Counted from the stretch's first letter, positions 19,900 to 30,637 are shown. The stretch: DNA of 64,000 bases from Clostridium sp. (GCA_022010015.1 CP091735.1:1116001-1180000), one strand, 5' to 3'. Numbers and translations: made by a program. The notes: generated from the letters alone by a model not told the origin.

Positions 19900-20641
19900 A
19901 TGGATAAGGAAGAAATTTTTTTAGCTAGTCTTAAGGATGCTAAGATTAATGCTGAATTTAATAATAAAATTACACTTTTTTTAGATTTTTTTAGACCTTC
20001 ATGAGCAGGAATTAGTAAAAAAATACATTGGTGATTCTTTAAATGTTTATTTTTTTCATCAGGATTTAATGATGGCGAATATAAAAGATGTATTATTGCT
20101 CCATTTCCAATTACTCCTGATTTTTAAAATAACTATTTTTTTGAGGTTTGCTATGATAAAAGGTTTATGAGTCTTGGTCATAAAAAAATATTTTGGGTGC
20201 TTTGATGTCACTTGGCATTAAAAAGAGATGTTATTGGTGATATTGTTTTAGCTGATGATAAATATTATGTTGCTGTAGTTTCAGAAATGAAGGATTATTT
20301 AATAAATGAGGTTAGAACGGAAAATATTAGATTTTTCATTAGAGGAAAGAGAGAATATTAATGTTTCTTCTAGTGAAGAATATGATGTTAAATTATATTT
20401 TTTGGCTAGTATGAGGCTTGACTTATGTATTAGTCAGGTTTATCATTTATCAAGAGCTGAATCATTTGAACTAATAAGTGGTGGCTATGTTAAGCTAAAC
20501 CATGTATTATGTCAAAATTCAAGTAAGGTGCTGGCCGCTCATGATGTTGTGAGCATTAGAACTAAAGGAAGAATGAAGGTCTTTTCCATTATGGAAAAGA
20601 CTAAAAGTGGAAAAATAAAGGCTATGCTAGGGAGGTTGTAG
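19900..20641 (+). CDS. ylmH: YlmH-family S4-domain RNA-binding protein, frameshifted
   Basis: About 250 residues. N-terminal part: TLFLDFLDLHEQELVKKY, then SSGFNDGEYKRCIIAPFPI and GHKKILGALMSLGIKRDVIG, the usual ylmH block. C-terminal S4 domain: MRLDLCISQVYHLSRAES and GGYVKLNHVLCQNSSKVL, which binds structured RNA; the family has been linked to ribosome rescue and cell-division clusters. Breaks at T runs between 19970 and 20190 and another near 20310. Here it lies outside the division cluster, between P-II and udk. GGAGG near its end serves udk. Confidence 0.8.
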
Positions 20642-20643
20642 TA

Positions 20644-21278
20644 ATGAAGCCAATTTTAATTTGTATTGCCGGGGGAACTGCATCAGGAAAAACAACTGTT
20701 GTTCAAAAGGTTAAAGCGATGTTTTTCTAATGAGGATTTAAGTGTAATTGAAACAGATAATTATTATAAGGATTTATCATGTTTAAGTCTTGAGGAGAAA
20801 AAAAGGTTAATTATGATCACCCTAATTCTGTTGATTTGGATTTAGTGTACGAGCATTTATGCATGCTATTAAATGGTCAAGATGTAAATATGCCAGTATA
20901 TGATTTTTAAGGAGCATAACCGAGTTAATGATAAATATATCACTTTAAGGCCAACAAAAAAATTATTTTTGTTTGAAGGAATTTTTTGCCTTATATGATG
21001 AAAGAATTCGAAGCTTAGCTAGTATTAAGCTATTTGTTGAAAGTGATGCTGATATTAGATTTATAAGAAGATTAACAAGAGATATTAAAGAGCGTGGAAG
21101 AAGTATGGAAGATGTTATAAAGCAATATCTTGCGACTGTAAAGCCTTCATATGATGTTTTTATTGCTCCAACAAAAAGATATGCTGATATAATTATTCCT
21201 AATGATTTTTTTCTCACGAGGTTGCAGTTGATTTTTATTGCTGCTAGATTAAAGGATTTGACAAGAAAGGAAGAATAA
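20644..21278 (+). CDS. udk: Uridine kinase, frameshifted
   Basis: Phosphorylates uridine and cytidine in pyrimidine salvage. Walker A GGTASGKTT is at residues ~10-18, followed by IETDNYYKDLS, YDHPNSVDLDLVYEHL (after frame correction) and VPVYDF-like NMPVYDF; RDIKERGRSMEDVIKQYLAT and KPSYDVFIAPTKRYADIIIPN complete the family pattern. Length ~205 residues, normal. Breaks lie at runs near 20725, 20800, 20905, 20975 and 21210. The ATG follows the ylmH stop by two bases with GGAGG upstream, so they are one unit, continued by mtnN. Confidence 0.85.
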
Positions 21279-21282
21279 AAAA

Positions 21283-21971
21283 ATGATTGGTATTATTGGT
21301 GCAATGGATGTTGAGGTTGATTTTTTTAAAAAAATAATCTTAAAGAATATAAACGAATTTCAATAGCTGGAAGCTTATATTATTCAGGTAAAATTGGTGA
21401 AAATAATGTTGTTGTTACTAAATGTGGAGTTGGTAAGGTTAATGCAAGTATTGCCGCGACTATTCTTATTATGAAATTTGGCTGTGACAAAATAATTAAT
21501 ACAGGTATTGCTGGTGGAGCAGCTCTTACTAAACCTAAGGATATTGTAATTCCTACTAAATTTGCTTATTCTGATGTTGATGTAACCTGCTTTGGCTATG
21601 AGCTTGGTCAGATTCCTGGTAGTCCTTTATTTTATACTCCTGATGATAATTTACTTATTGAGGCAAAAAAAGCCCTACAAAGCTTAGGACTTCCATATAA
21701 ATGTGGCACGGTTTTAACAGCAGATAAGTTTGTTTCTAAAAAGGCTGAATATGAAAAAATGCATATTGATGATGTAATGGCTTGTGAAATGGAAGGTGGA
21801 GCAATTGCCCAGACTTGCATGAAGCTTAAAACCTCTTTTATAGCTATTAGATATATATCTGACCAAATAGAAGAAGAATCACAAATTGCGGATTATAGTG
21901 CTTTCGAAACAGAAATGGCTTTAATGTCTGCTAAGGTATGCTATCAAATTGTTGAAAAAATTAATTATTAG
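21283..21971 (+). CDS. mtnN: 5'-methylthioadenosine/S-adenosylhomocysteine nucleosidase, frameshifted once
   Basis: Cleaves adenine from MTA and SAH, recycling methionine and clearing an inhibitor of methylation. Starts MIGIIGAMDVEVDFF; then CGVGKVNASIAAT, NTGIAGGA, and VMACEMEGGAIAQTCMKL with the nucleotide-binding MEGGA block, and RYISDQ with the catalytic Asp. One break at the A/T run near 21325 joins the first ~17 codons to the rest. About 229 residues, as usual. Last gene of the ylmH-udk-mtnN unit, ended by a terminator. Confidence 0.93.
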
Positions 21972-21996
21972 GCTAGAATCAACTAGTCTTTTTTTA
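21970..21996 (+). terminator. Terminator after mtnN
   Basis: AGGCTAG/CTAGTCT stem with one G-T pair, then seven T. Confidence 0.75.
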
Positions 21997-21997
21997 T

Positions 21998-22023
21998 AAA
22001 AAAACACACAAATTAATGTGTGT
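21998..22023 (-). terminator. Terminator of tRNA-Glu
   Basis: On the minus strand ACACACA/TGTGTGT hairpin followed by T run, 12 bases beyond the tRNA 3' end. Confidence 0.75.
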
Positions 22024-22035
22024 TAAATATCTAAC

Positions 22036-22112
22036 TGGTGACCCGTACGGGATTTGAACCCATGAATGCATGCGTGAAAGGCATGTGTGTTGAACCACTT
22101 CACCAACGGGCC
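22036..22112 (-). tRNA. tRNA-Glu (anticodon TTC)
   Basis: Cloverleaf with acceptor GGCCCGT/ACGGGTC, anticodon loop CTTTCAC and T-loop GGTTCAAATCC; CCA encoded. Confidence 0.95.
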
Positions 22113-22134
22113 AGTTTTTTTCGCTGCTTTTTTT

Positions 22135-22162
22135 ATTATATCATAAGTAAACATAAAGTCAA
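22135..22162 (-). promoter_or_regulatory. Sigma-A promoter of tRNA-Glu
   Basis: On the minus strand TTGACT (22162-22157), 16 bp, TATAAT (22140-22135). Confidence 0.8.
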
Positions 22163-22338
22163 CTACTTTTTTTCATTTTTTTAGCAATATTTTTTTAAAT
22201 AGTTAAATGTATAAGTGAGTTCTATTGTTAATAGTTCTAACTTTTACAAATAAAGAAAATTAAGTACTTAAAAAAATAGAAAAAAATATGTTGTATAATA
22301 TTAGTAGAGGTAAAAACCAAGGAAAGGATGTAATTTGT

Positions 22339-22954
22339 ATGAATTTTATAGTTACTATTGGTCGAGAATATGGTAGTGGAGGTAGATTTGTTGGCCGTCT
22401 TTTAGCTGAAGAATTAAATGTTAATTTTTTTATGATAATGAGCTTTTTGGCTAAGGCATCACAGGAGAGTGGTTTAAACCAAGCTATTTTTGAAAATTAT
22501 GATGAGAAGAAGGATGGCTTTTTTTAGTGGTATCTATCCAAGTGGAATGGGCTTTGATGTATCAATGGGCCAAAAAGGGTTTTCTTAGCTCAATTTGATA
22601 CAATTAGAAGAATTGCTCAAACTGAGAGCGCAGTTATTGTTGGTAGATGTGCCGATTATGTTTTAAAGGATAATCCTAATGTAATTAGTATTTTTTTATT
22701 GATGCGCCTATTGAGGATCGTGTTAATCGTGCTATTAAATATTATAATATGGATCCTAAAAAGGCTAAGGATATTATTGTAAAGATGGATAAGAAGCGTA
22801 AGAATTATTACAATTTCTATACTGATCAGAACTGGGGAGACGCTAATAGCTATGATTTATGCATTAATTCTAGCATTGGTGTTGAAAAAAATGTGTAGAA
22901 ATAATTAAGAATTATGTTATGCTTCGTTTAGAGAAAGGAGAAAAGCATGAATAA
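22339..22954 (+). CDS. Cytidylate-kinase-like (AAA) family protein, frameshifted
   Basis: About 200 residues. Starts MNFIVTIGREYGSGGRFVGR, the P-loop variant GREYGSGG typical of the cytidylate kinase-like family found in Bacillota and Bacteroidota. Later FDTIRRIAQTESAVIVGRCA, DYVLKDNPNVISIFIDAPIE, DRVNRAIKYYN and KKRKNYYNFYTDQNWG are all family-typical. Substrate is not established for most members. Breaks at T and A runs near 22430, 22520, 22575, 22690 and 22885. GGAAAGG precedes the ATG at 22339. Its end overlaps the next ATG. Confidence 0.8.
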
Positions 22955-23287
22955 ACAAAAAAAACATTAGCAATTGAGTTTTTTTAGCTTTAGTTTTATT
23001 TGGTATTGTTGCATTTACGACATGTTATAACAATTATACTAATGACTTTTTGGTGGGAAACTATTTTAACGATTGTAGGATTTTTAGTTGTTATTCTCAC
23101 TACAGCATTAAAAAAAATTCTAATAACAATGATGGCTTACTTGTATTTTTTTGTGGCAAGTGCAATTATGTTAATAACCGGTAGTTTGTTAGTTTTACTT
23201 TCAGCTACCTTTAAGGTTTCAATCGTTATTATTGCTTGTATTATTGTTTTATATTTAGTATTTTATATAATTCTTCCTAAGAATTAA
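22947..23287 (+). CDS. Small multi-pass membrane protein, frameshifted
   Basis: ATG at 22947 inside the end of the kinase-like gene, with AAAGGAG upstream. After the first codons (MNKQK) and two breaks at A/T runs (about 22966, 22982), the frame gives three or four hydrophobic helices, among them ETILTIVGFLVVILTTALKK and a C-terminal VSIVIIACIIVLYLVFYIIL. About 110 residues. No family recognised. Co-transcribed with the kinase-like gene. Confidence 0.5.
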
Positions 23288-23327
23288 AAAAAGCAGCTAC
23301 AGGAATTATCTTGTAGCTGTTTTTTTG
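23286..23327. terminator. Bidirectional terminator between membrane gene and clpB
   Basis: CAGCTACA/TGTAGCTG stem, A run before and T run after, so it works for both converging genes. Confidence 0.85.
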
Positions 23328-23328
23328 T

Positions 23329-25446
23329 TTACTTATTTAATAAGACAGGCTCATTACGTTGCCAATCAAGAACATAAGGTGTATTTGGTTTAATTTCACC
23401 TTTAATGATCTTAGTAGCAATGTAGGTTTCAATAACCTTTTGAATGTATCTTTTTAATGGACGAGCACCATATGTTACATCAAAGCAATTGTCTAAGATA
23501 GCCTTCTTCAAGGTATCAGTATAGGTAATATTAATACCCTGTTCAATTAATCTTTGATCAAGCTCACGTAAAAGCTTAGTTACAATCTTCATTTGAACAT
23601 CCTTATCAAGTGGTTTAAAGGTAATGATTTCATCGATACGGTTTAAAAATTCAGGTTTAAAATAGCTCTTTAACAAAGTATCAATACGTTCTTTTGTATC
23701 AGGCTTATTTTCAAGAAGAATTTCACTGCCTAGGTTTGAAGTCATTATAATGATTGTGTTTTTGAAATCAACAACACGACCTTGGGCATCTGTTAGACGA
23801 CCATCATCAAGGATTTGAAGAAGCATATTAAAGACATCCTTATGTGCCTTTTCAATTTCATCAAACAAAATGATTGAATAAGGGTTACGACGAATTTTTT
23901 CAGTTAATTGACCGCCTTCATCATAACCAACATATCCAGGTGGCGCACCAATTAGCTTTGCGACGCTATGAGGCTCCATATATTCACTCATATCTAGTCT
24001 TACAATGTGTGATTCACTATCAAATAGTGCTTCAGCTAAAGCCTTAGCAAGCTCAGTCTTACCAACACCAGTAGGACCTAAGAAGAGGAATGAACCGATT
24101 GGTCTACGTTCATCCTTAATGCCGGCACGTTGTCTTATGATGGCATCAGAAATGAGCTCAACAGCTTCATCCTGACCAATAACTCTTTCCTTAAGTGTAT
24201 CCTTTAAAGATAGAATTTTTTCTCTTTCACCCTGCATTAGCTTTGAAACAGGGATATTTGTCCATTTGGCAACTATAGCGGCAATATCCTCCTCACGAAC
24301 ATTTTCACTAAGCATACGATCATCCTTATTAGCTTCTTGATATTCATCAATTTCATGTTGTAGGGCGGGGATTGTTTGATATTGTAGCTTGGAAGCTTTT
24401 TGATAATCACCATTATTGAAGGCTTGCTCTAGCTCAAATTTATATTGATCAAGCTGTTTTTTCTTTTCCTTAATAATGTTGATTTGTTTCTTTTCAGCTT
24501 GCCATTTATCAGTAAGCTCACGTTCTTTTTTATCAAGATCAGCTAATTCCTTTTTAACGTTTTCCAAACGGTTTAAGGAAGCAGGATCTGTTTCCTTACT
24601 TAAAGAAATTTGCTCTATCTTTAATTGCGTAATTTTACGATCAACATCATCTAAGACCTGTGGCTTAGAATCGATTTCCATACGAATAGAAGCACAAGCC
24701 TCATCAATTAAGTCAATTGCCTTATCTGGTAAGAAACGATCTGTGATATAACGATTTGATAATGTTGCAGCAGCAACAATAGCGTTATCAGTTATATGTG
24801 TTCCATGATGCTGTTCAAATCTTTCCTTTAATCCACGAAGAATAGAAATAGTATCCTCAACAGTAGGCTCAGGCACTAGAATTTGTTGGAAACGTCTTTC
24901 CAAGGCTGAATCCTTTTCAATATATTGACGATATTCCTTCAATGTTGTAGCACCGATACAGTGTAATTCACCTCTTGCAAGCATAGGCTTTAGCATATTA
25001 CCTGCATCTAAGGCACCATCAGCTTTACCAGCACCAACAATTAAGTGAATCTCATCAATGAAAAGAATAATATTTCCATCTGAATCCTTAATTTTCTTTA
25101 AGACTGCCTTTAGTCTTTCCTCAAATTCACCACGATATTTTGCACCAGCGATTAGGGCACCCATATCTAGTTCATATATTGTTTTATCCTTTAAAGTTAA
25201 AGGGACATCATTTGCAACGATACGTCTTGCTAAGCCTTCAACAATTGCTGTTTTACCAACACCAGGCTCACCGATTAAAATAGGGTTGTTTTTAGTCTTA
25301 CGAGATAAGATTTTAATTATACGTCTTATTTCCTCATCACGACCAATAACAGGGTCTATCTTACCTTCACGTGCAAGATCTACTAGGTTACGTCCAAACT
25401 TTTCTAGGATATTTTCATCTTGTTCATAGTTTTGTTCTTGTTCCAT
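23329..25446 (-). CDS. clpB: ClpB disaggregase lacking the N-terminal domain
   Basis: Hexameric AAA+ chaperone that threads proteins out of aggregates with DnaK. 705 residues, uninterrupted. After a short acidic leader the protein goes directly to DPVIGRDEEIRRIIKILSRK and Walker A GEPGVGKT (NBD1), the coiled-coil middle domain (about residues 240-370), then NBD2 with GPTGVGKTELAKALAEALFD and Walker B ILFDEIEKAH. The usual ~140-residue Clp N-domain is missing; the start is firm because AAAGGAGGT sits just ahead of the ATG and the promoter ~30 bp ahead, so this is the real form and not a misannotated start. Middle domain marks it as ClpB, not ClpC. Under CIRCE control. Confidence 0.95.
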   Translation of the reverse strand: MEQEQNYEQDENILEKFGRNLVDLAREGKIDPVIGRDEEIRRIIKILSRKTKNNPILIGEPGVGKTAIVEGLARRIVANDVPLTLKDKTIYELDMGALIAGAKYRGEFEERLKAVLKKIKDSDGNIILFIDEIHLIVGAGKADGALDAGNMLKPMLARGELHCIGATTLKEYRQYIEKDSALERRFQQILVPEPTVEDTISILRGLKERFEQHHGTHITDNAIVAAATLSNRYITDRFLPDKAIDLIDEACASIRMEIDSKPQVLDDVDRKITQLKIEQISLSKETDPASLNRLENVKKELADLDKKERELTDKWQAEKKQINIIKEKKKQLDQYKFELEQAFNNGDYQKASKLQYQTIPALQHEIDEYQEANKDDRMLSENVREEDIAAIVAKWTNIPVSKLMQGEREKILSLKDTLKERVIGQDEAVELISDAIIRQRAGIKDERRPIGSFLFLGPTGVGKTELAKALAEALFDSESHIVRLDMSEYMEPHSVAKLIGAPPGYVGYDEGGQLTEKIRRNPYSIILFDEIEKAHKDVFNMLLQILDDGRLTDAQGRVVDFKNTIIIMTSNLGSEILLENKPDTKERIDTLLKSYFKPEFLNRIDEIITFKPLDKDVQMKIVTKLLRELDQRLIEQGINITYTDTLKKAILDNCFDVTYGARPLKRYIQKVIETYIATKIIKGEIKPNTPYVLDWQRNEPVLLNK

Positions 25447-25474
25447 ATTATGACCTCCTTTTTAATACAATAAT

Positions 25475-25502
25475 ATTATACCATATAAATTGGCACTGTC
25501 AA
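25475..25502 (-). promoter_or_regulatory. Sigma-A promoter of clpB
   Basis: On the minus strand TTGACA (25502-25497), 16 bp, TATAAT (25480-25475). The -35 box lies inside the CIRCE-like operator. Confidence 0.88.
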
Positions 25503-25516
25503 TACTTGAGTGCCAA
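25490..25516. promoter_or_regulatory. CIRCE-like HrcA operator
   Basis: On the minus strand TTGGCACTC, nine bases, CAGTGCCAA: the 9-9-9 layout of CIRCE (consensus TTAGCACTC-N9-GAGTGCTAA). The A-to-G change in the left arm is matched by T-to-C in the right arm, keeping the palindrome. It covers the -35 of clpB, so repressor binding would block transcription until heat stress. Confidence 0.85.
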
Positions 25517-25550
25517 AAAAATAAAAATATATTTTTTTGAATGTTTGATA

Positions 25551-25579
25551 TTGACAATGACCATTGATTTTGGTAAAAT
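25551..25579 (+). promoter_or_regulatory. Sigma-A promoter of tRNA-Cys
   Basis: TTGACA (25551-25556), 17 bp, TAAAAT (25574-25579). Confidence 0.85.
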
Positions 25580-25599
25580 AATAAAGCAATTAAAAAAAT

Positions 25600-25673
25600 G
25601 GCCCTGTAGCCAAGTGGTAAGGCATGGCACTGCAACTGCTTGATCGGTGGTTCGAATCCGCTCGGGGCCTCCA
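25600..25673 (+). tRNA. tRNA-Cys (anticodon GCA)
   Basis: Cloverleaf with acceptor GGCCCTG/CGGGGCC, anticodon loop CTGCAAC, T-loop GGTTCGAATCC; discriminator T and encoded CCA. The anticodon stem has a T-T pair at its outer end, a small irregularity. Confidence 0.9.
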
Positions 25674-25743
25674 TTTTTCTTGCATCGAATATGCTTTTTG
25701 GCATATTTTTTTTCTTTTATGAAAAAATATAATAGGTGATATA

Positions 25744-26729
25744 ATGTGTACAGCAATAAAATATAAGAATAATTATTTTTGGAAGAAATTTAGATTATGA
25801 ATTTTCTTATGGTGAGAGGATTACAATAACTCCGAGACTTTATCCTATTAAATTTAAATATATAGAAGAATTAAAAAAAGTCATTATGCTATAATTGGTA
25901 TGGCTCATATTGCCAGTGACTATCCTTTATATTATGAGGCTGCAAATGAAATGGGGCTAGCGATGGCAGGTTTAAATTTTGTAGGAAATGCTTCATTTTA
26001 TGAATATGATAATAATAAAAATAATGTTTGTGGCTTTGAGCTTATTTTTATATATTCTGGGTCTGGCTAAAAAAATGTTAGTGAAGCTATTTCTTTAATT
26101 AATGACCTTAATTTAGTTGGAACACCTTTTTTTCTAATAATTATCCTAATGCTTCTCTTCATTATTTAATTAGTGATAAAAAAATATGAGCATTACATTA
26201 GAATTTGAAAGTGATGGTATGCATATTTATAGTAATCATATTAATGTTTTTAACTAATAATCCACCATTTTTTTATATCAGGTTGCAAATTTGAATAATT
26301 ATTTAAATTTAACTCCTGATGAACCAACTAATCGCTTTTTCAAGTGCTATTGATTTAAAAAAATATAGTCGTGGAATGGGAGCGATTGGACTTCCTGGTG
26401 ATTTATCAAGTGAATCTCGCTTTGTAAGAGCGGCATTTTATACTGCTAATTCTAAATCTTTTGATGATGAGCTTAGTAATGTTAATCAATTCTTTCATAT
26501 TTTAGATAGTGTTAGTCAAATAAGAGGTGGCTGTTTCTTTAGGTGAAGAGAAATATGAAATTACAATTTATTCTTCCTGTATAAATCTTAATGAAGGTAT
26601 TTATTATTATAAAACCTATAATGATTTTTAGTATTAATAAGGTTTCTTTATTTAATGAGAATCTTGATACATTTAAGCTTATAAGCTATGAAATGCTTAA
26701 CAAAATGAAAATAAATGAACAAAAATTAA
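25744..26729 (+). CDS. Choloylglycine hydrolase family protein (bile salt hydrolase-like), frameshifted
   Basis: An N-terminal nucleophile amidase; bile salt hydrolases of this family remove glycine or taurine from bile salts in the gut, others open penicillin. Starts MCTAIKY with Cys2, the nucleophile after Met removal. Other active-site parts are present: GRNLDYEFSYGE (Arg and Asp), EAANEMGLAMAGLNF (Asn), LTNNPPFFYQ (Asn) and GLPGDLSSESRFVRAAF (Arg). About 325 residues. AGGTGAT precedes the ATG. Frames break at A/T runs near 25783, 25873, 26068, 26128, 26250, 26335 and 26540; with the last corrections the stop falls just before a terminator at 26729. Bile salt versus other amide substrates cannot be settled here. 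Confidence 0.8.
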
Positions 26730-26755
26730 AGGAAACAGCAATGTTTCTTTTTTTA
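26729..26755 (+). terminator. Terminator after the bile-salt-hydrolase-like gene
   Basis: AGGAAACA/TGTTTCT stem with loop GCAA and a T run. The following 26756-26928 holds no gene. Confidence 0.7.
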
Positions 26756-26928
26756 ATTATATTCGAAACAATAATTGTAATTTAATACTCTTTTATGTTT
26801 GTAATCACAAAGGTATGGATTTTTTTAGTAAATTATAAATAACAGCTTTATTAAATGAAAAAAACACTTTTTAATAACAACAGTTAATAAAATCAATCAT
26901 AAAATTAAAAAAATATTAAGTATATGAC

Positions 26929-26958
26929 TTGAAAATATTAATTTTTTTGTTATATAAT
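26929..26958 (+). promoter_or_regulatory. Promoter of the tandem ABC exporter genes
   Basis: TTGAAA (26929-26934), 18 bp including a T7 run, TATAAT (26953-26958). Confidence 0.65.
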
Positions 26959-26982
26959 TATTAAAAAAAGGAAGTGTTTGGT

Positions 26983-28816
26983 ATGAGTTTAGTAAAAAAA
27001 ATATTAAAAAGAGAATTAATAATTTCTAGGAAAGAGAAATCAATATTAATATATGTTGGTATGATTGTCAATATGGTATGTGCTGGTGTAATACCATTTA
27101 TAACGATTATTCTTAATAAGGAAGTAATTGATTGTTTGGAAAATAAAGAGAATATTAATCACATTATTAGGCTAGTTTTGTTTTTTTATGCTTAACTGGT
27201 GTTTTTATGTGAGGTTGTTTCTACAATTATTGTTAGAATATTTAAAATTGTTTTTTTATTGATATAAGATTGAAGGAATATAATAAGGTTAATCAAATGT
27301 ATTTAAATGTTGATTATAAGCATATTGAGAATGCTAAATTTAATGATAGCTTTAAAGTAGCAGCCTTTGCTTTTAGCTGGTGATAATATTGGATTTCAAA
27401 ATATTTTGACAGTTTTTTTATGGAAATATTACCAATAATATTTTCAACAATTATATATATTATTGTAGTTGGTAAATTTAATTTGTTAATATTATTATCA
27501 GTTATTTTTGAGTTCAATAATTGTTGTTTTTCATAAATAAAAAAATAGCTAATTATATTTCTTCTAAGAAAGAAAAAAGCTTGCAAGTGCTCAAAGAAAA
27601 AAAGGATTATTTTTTTCTAATGTGGCTTATGATTTTTTTCATATGGTAAGGATATAAGAGTTTTATCTTTTAAATGAAAATATTAAAAGTCATTATAATG
27701 AAAATGCTAATGCTGAATTTTTCTATTACTAAAAAAATATTGCAAGAAAAAAAGATATAAATTAGGACTATTAGAGATTTTTATTACTTTTTTTAGAGGA
27801 TGCATGTGCTTATTTCTTTATCATTAAAAAGCTTTTTATGATGGTGAGATATCAATAGCATTGGTTTCAATGTATATAACATCTGTTACCTTACTTAGTG
27901 AATCATTTAGAAGATTAACAGATAAATTTGGTTCCTTAATAAAGGATTCAAAATATGTTGATTCTTATTTTGACTTTATGGATAATTATAGTAATTATCA
28001 AACAACAGGAGAACTGGATTCTTTAACTGATACATTAGAAATTGAATTTAAAAAAATGTATCATTCAAATATCCTAATACAGATAAATGGATTTTTGAAA
28101 GACTTTAATTTTAAAATAAATAAAGGCGAGCATTTAGCTATTGTTGGAACAAATGGAGCTGGTAAATCAACTATTGTTAAATTAATTTGTGGTTTGTTTT
28201 TTTCCGGATGAAGGAGAGATATTAATCAATGGTATTGAAATAAGAAAATTTAAAAAGGTCTGAGCTTGAAAAAAAATGTTTTCTGTTGTATATCAGGACA
28301 TAAATATATATGCTGGAAGTGTTTTTAGAAAACATTAGAGGTGAGGATTGTCAAAATGATGATAAAGCTATAGAGGTTATAAAAATGGTAGGTCTTGAAG
28401 AGAAAATAAAAAGTCTTCCTAATGGTTACCAAACTAGCCTTTTAAAGGTAATTGATAATGATGGTGTTGAATTATCTGGGGGCCAAAAACCAAAAAAATT
28501 AGCAATTGCAAGAGCATTATATAAGAATGGAAATATGGTTATATTAGATGAACCAACAAGTGCTCTTGATGCTATGGCGGAGGCTTCAATTTATAGTGAC
28601 TTTAATAAGCTTGTGAAGGATAAAACAGCAATTTATATTTCTCATCGCTTAAGCTCAACAAAATTTTGTGATAAAATTGCTTTATTTACAAATGAAGGCT
28701 TAAAGGAATATGGAACTCATGATGAGCTTATGAAGCTTAAGGGCGAGTATTATAATATGTTTATTATTCAAGGTAAATATTATAAAGAAGGAGGTAAAGT
28801 AAATGAAGAAGAATAG
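26983..28816 (+). CDS. ABC exporter (membrane-ATPase half-transporter) 1, frameshifted
   Basis: N-terminal six-helix membrane domain (to ~residue 330), then an ATPase with Walker A GTNGAGKST (about 28149), signature LSGGQ (about 28473) and Walker B MVILDEPTSALD (about 28536) with catalytic Glu, and the switch His in YISHRLSS. Both ATPase halves of this pair look catalytic, unlike the exporter at 12311. Membrane part is broken at many T/A runs (27190-27840). ATG at 26983 chosen for AAAAGGAAG nine bases upstream. Overlaps the second gene by 14 bases. The style (GTHDELMKLKGEYYNMF) is that of peptide/drug exporters of Bacillota; no precursor peptide was found alongside. Confidence 0.75.
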
Positions 28817-30602
28817 ATTTGTCCTAATGAAATTTATTAAATTATGCTTTAAAGCCTATAAGCCTTATTTTTGTTATTTTTATTCTTTGATTCCTTACTA
28901 AAAGGCCTTTGAATTTGTTTTTTTAATGCTTATGCAATTTCAATTCTAATTAATTATTTAGAAACTGCAGTATATACTAAGGGATTAGCTTGTGGTGGAA
29001 TAATTGTTTTAATAAATCTTTGTTTTTTTATTTCTTTAATAAGCTTTTTAGCAAGATTTAGGGAGCCTATGGAAATAAAGATGAATAATAAGCTTGAACA
29101 AAAATTATGGATAAGCTTTATGAATTTAGATTATGAAAAAAATTAGAGGACCCAGAATGTCTTGATCTAAAGGAAAGAGCTCGTATGGGTGTTAATAATT
29201 TTGGAGCAATAAATAGAATAATCAATAATTTGTTTTTTTATTAATGCAAAAATATATTAGTTATAGCTTCCCTTGGTAGTATTATTGCTTTATTTGATTA
29301 TTCGTTAATTATTATTTTTAGGAGTTGCAATTTGTGATTAATATAATAATTGTTTTATTAACAACTAAGACAACAATTAAATTTTATAATGAATTAATTC
29401 CGATCAATAGAAGATTTGGCTATTATATTTATACAATTTTAGATCCTACTAAGGCTAAGGATTACAGAATGTATGATAATATTGCTGATATGATGAAAAA
29501 AATAAGTATATCAAATATGAAAATGAGACAATTAATCAGTTCTCTAAGGTCTATCTTAAATATGGCTTCTTTGAAACTATGCAAAAAAATTATTAGTTAT
29601 TTAGAACTATTCTTTATCTATATTATAATAGTTAAAAAGAGTAATCAATAATAATTTATCTATCGCAACGTTTAGTCTTTATGTTGCAAGTGCAATATCA
29701 TTCTCTAAATGTGTTATAAGCTTAATTGGTAATACTACTGGTCTTATTGAATGTAAAGCATATGTAATACCTTTAATAGAACTTATGAATTTAAAAAAAT
29801 AATTCAAGTGATAGTGGAAATATAAAAATTAGAACAAGAAATTGATACTATAGAATTTAAAAAAATGTTTCATTTAAATATCCTAAGAGTGATGTGGTTA
29901 TTATAAATAATATTTCTTTTTAAGATTAATAAGGGTGAAAAAAATATCTATTGTTGGTTTAAATGGTGCTGGTAAAACAACATTAGTAAAATTAATTGCC
30001 AGACTATATTTACCAACTAGTGGTGAAATTTTTAATTAATGGTGTTAATATTAATTGTTATGAAATAAAAATCATATTTGAAACAAATTAGTACTGTTTT
30101 TTTCAGGATTATAAGCTATTTGCTTATTCTTTGATGGAAAATATTAATTGTAATGATCAAGACAAAGCTTATGATATTTTAAAAAGTGTTGGTCTTAAGG
30201 ATAAAATAGATTGCTTGCCAAAGGGAGTAAATTCAATATATTCTAAGTCATATTGTGATGAAGGTATTGAATTATCTGGTGGTGAAAGTCAAAAAAATAG
30301 CAATTGCAAGGGCTATAAGTGCTGATTCGTCACTAGTTATATTAGATGAGCCTACAAGTGCTCTTGATCCTTTAGCAGAGGCTGAGATATATGAAAATTT
30401 TAATAAATTGGTTAAAGGAAAAAAACAGCAATATATATTTCTCATAGAATGTCTTCAAGTGTATTTTTGTGATAAAATTCTTGTCTTAGATAATAAAATA
30501 ATTGCTGATTATGATACTCATGAAAATTTAATGAAGAAGAAAGATTCATTATATTATAAGCTATTTAATTTACAAGCAAAAAAACTATTCAAATCAAGTT
30601 TG
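28803..30602 (+). CDS. ABC exporter half-transporter 2, heavily frameshifted
   Basis: Starts inside the end of the first gene with GAAGGAGG upstream. The membrane domain is broken at more than eight runs but shows repeated hydrophobic stretches. The ATPase is clear: Walker A GLNGAGKTT (about 29959), IKQISTVFFQDYKLFAYS-like Q-loop, signature LSGGE (about 30270), Walker B VILDEPTSALDP (about 30335). Ends after KLFNLQAK. Forms a heterodimer with its neighbour by analogy to tandem half-transporters. A flavodoxin-fold reductase follows after 35 bases. Confidence 0.7.
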
Positions 30603-30637
30603 ATTTATTGTATAATTAATTAAGCGAGGTAGTAATG

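Noticed and set aside
24476..25429. Plus-strand frames opposite clpB and minus-strand frames opposite oppA, udk and the InlB lipoprotein
   Set aside because: Shadows of strongly conserved genes on the other strand.
26974..28816. Bacteriocin cluster around the tandem ABC exporters
   Set aside because: No precursor peptide or modification enzyme is visible upstream (26756-26982) or downstream.
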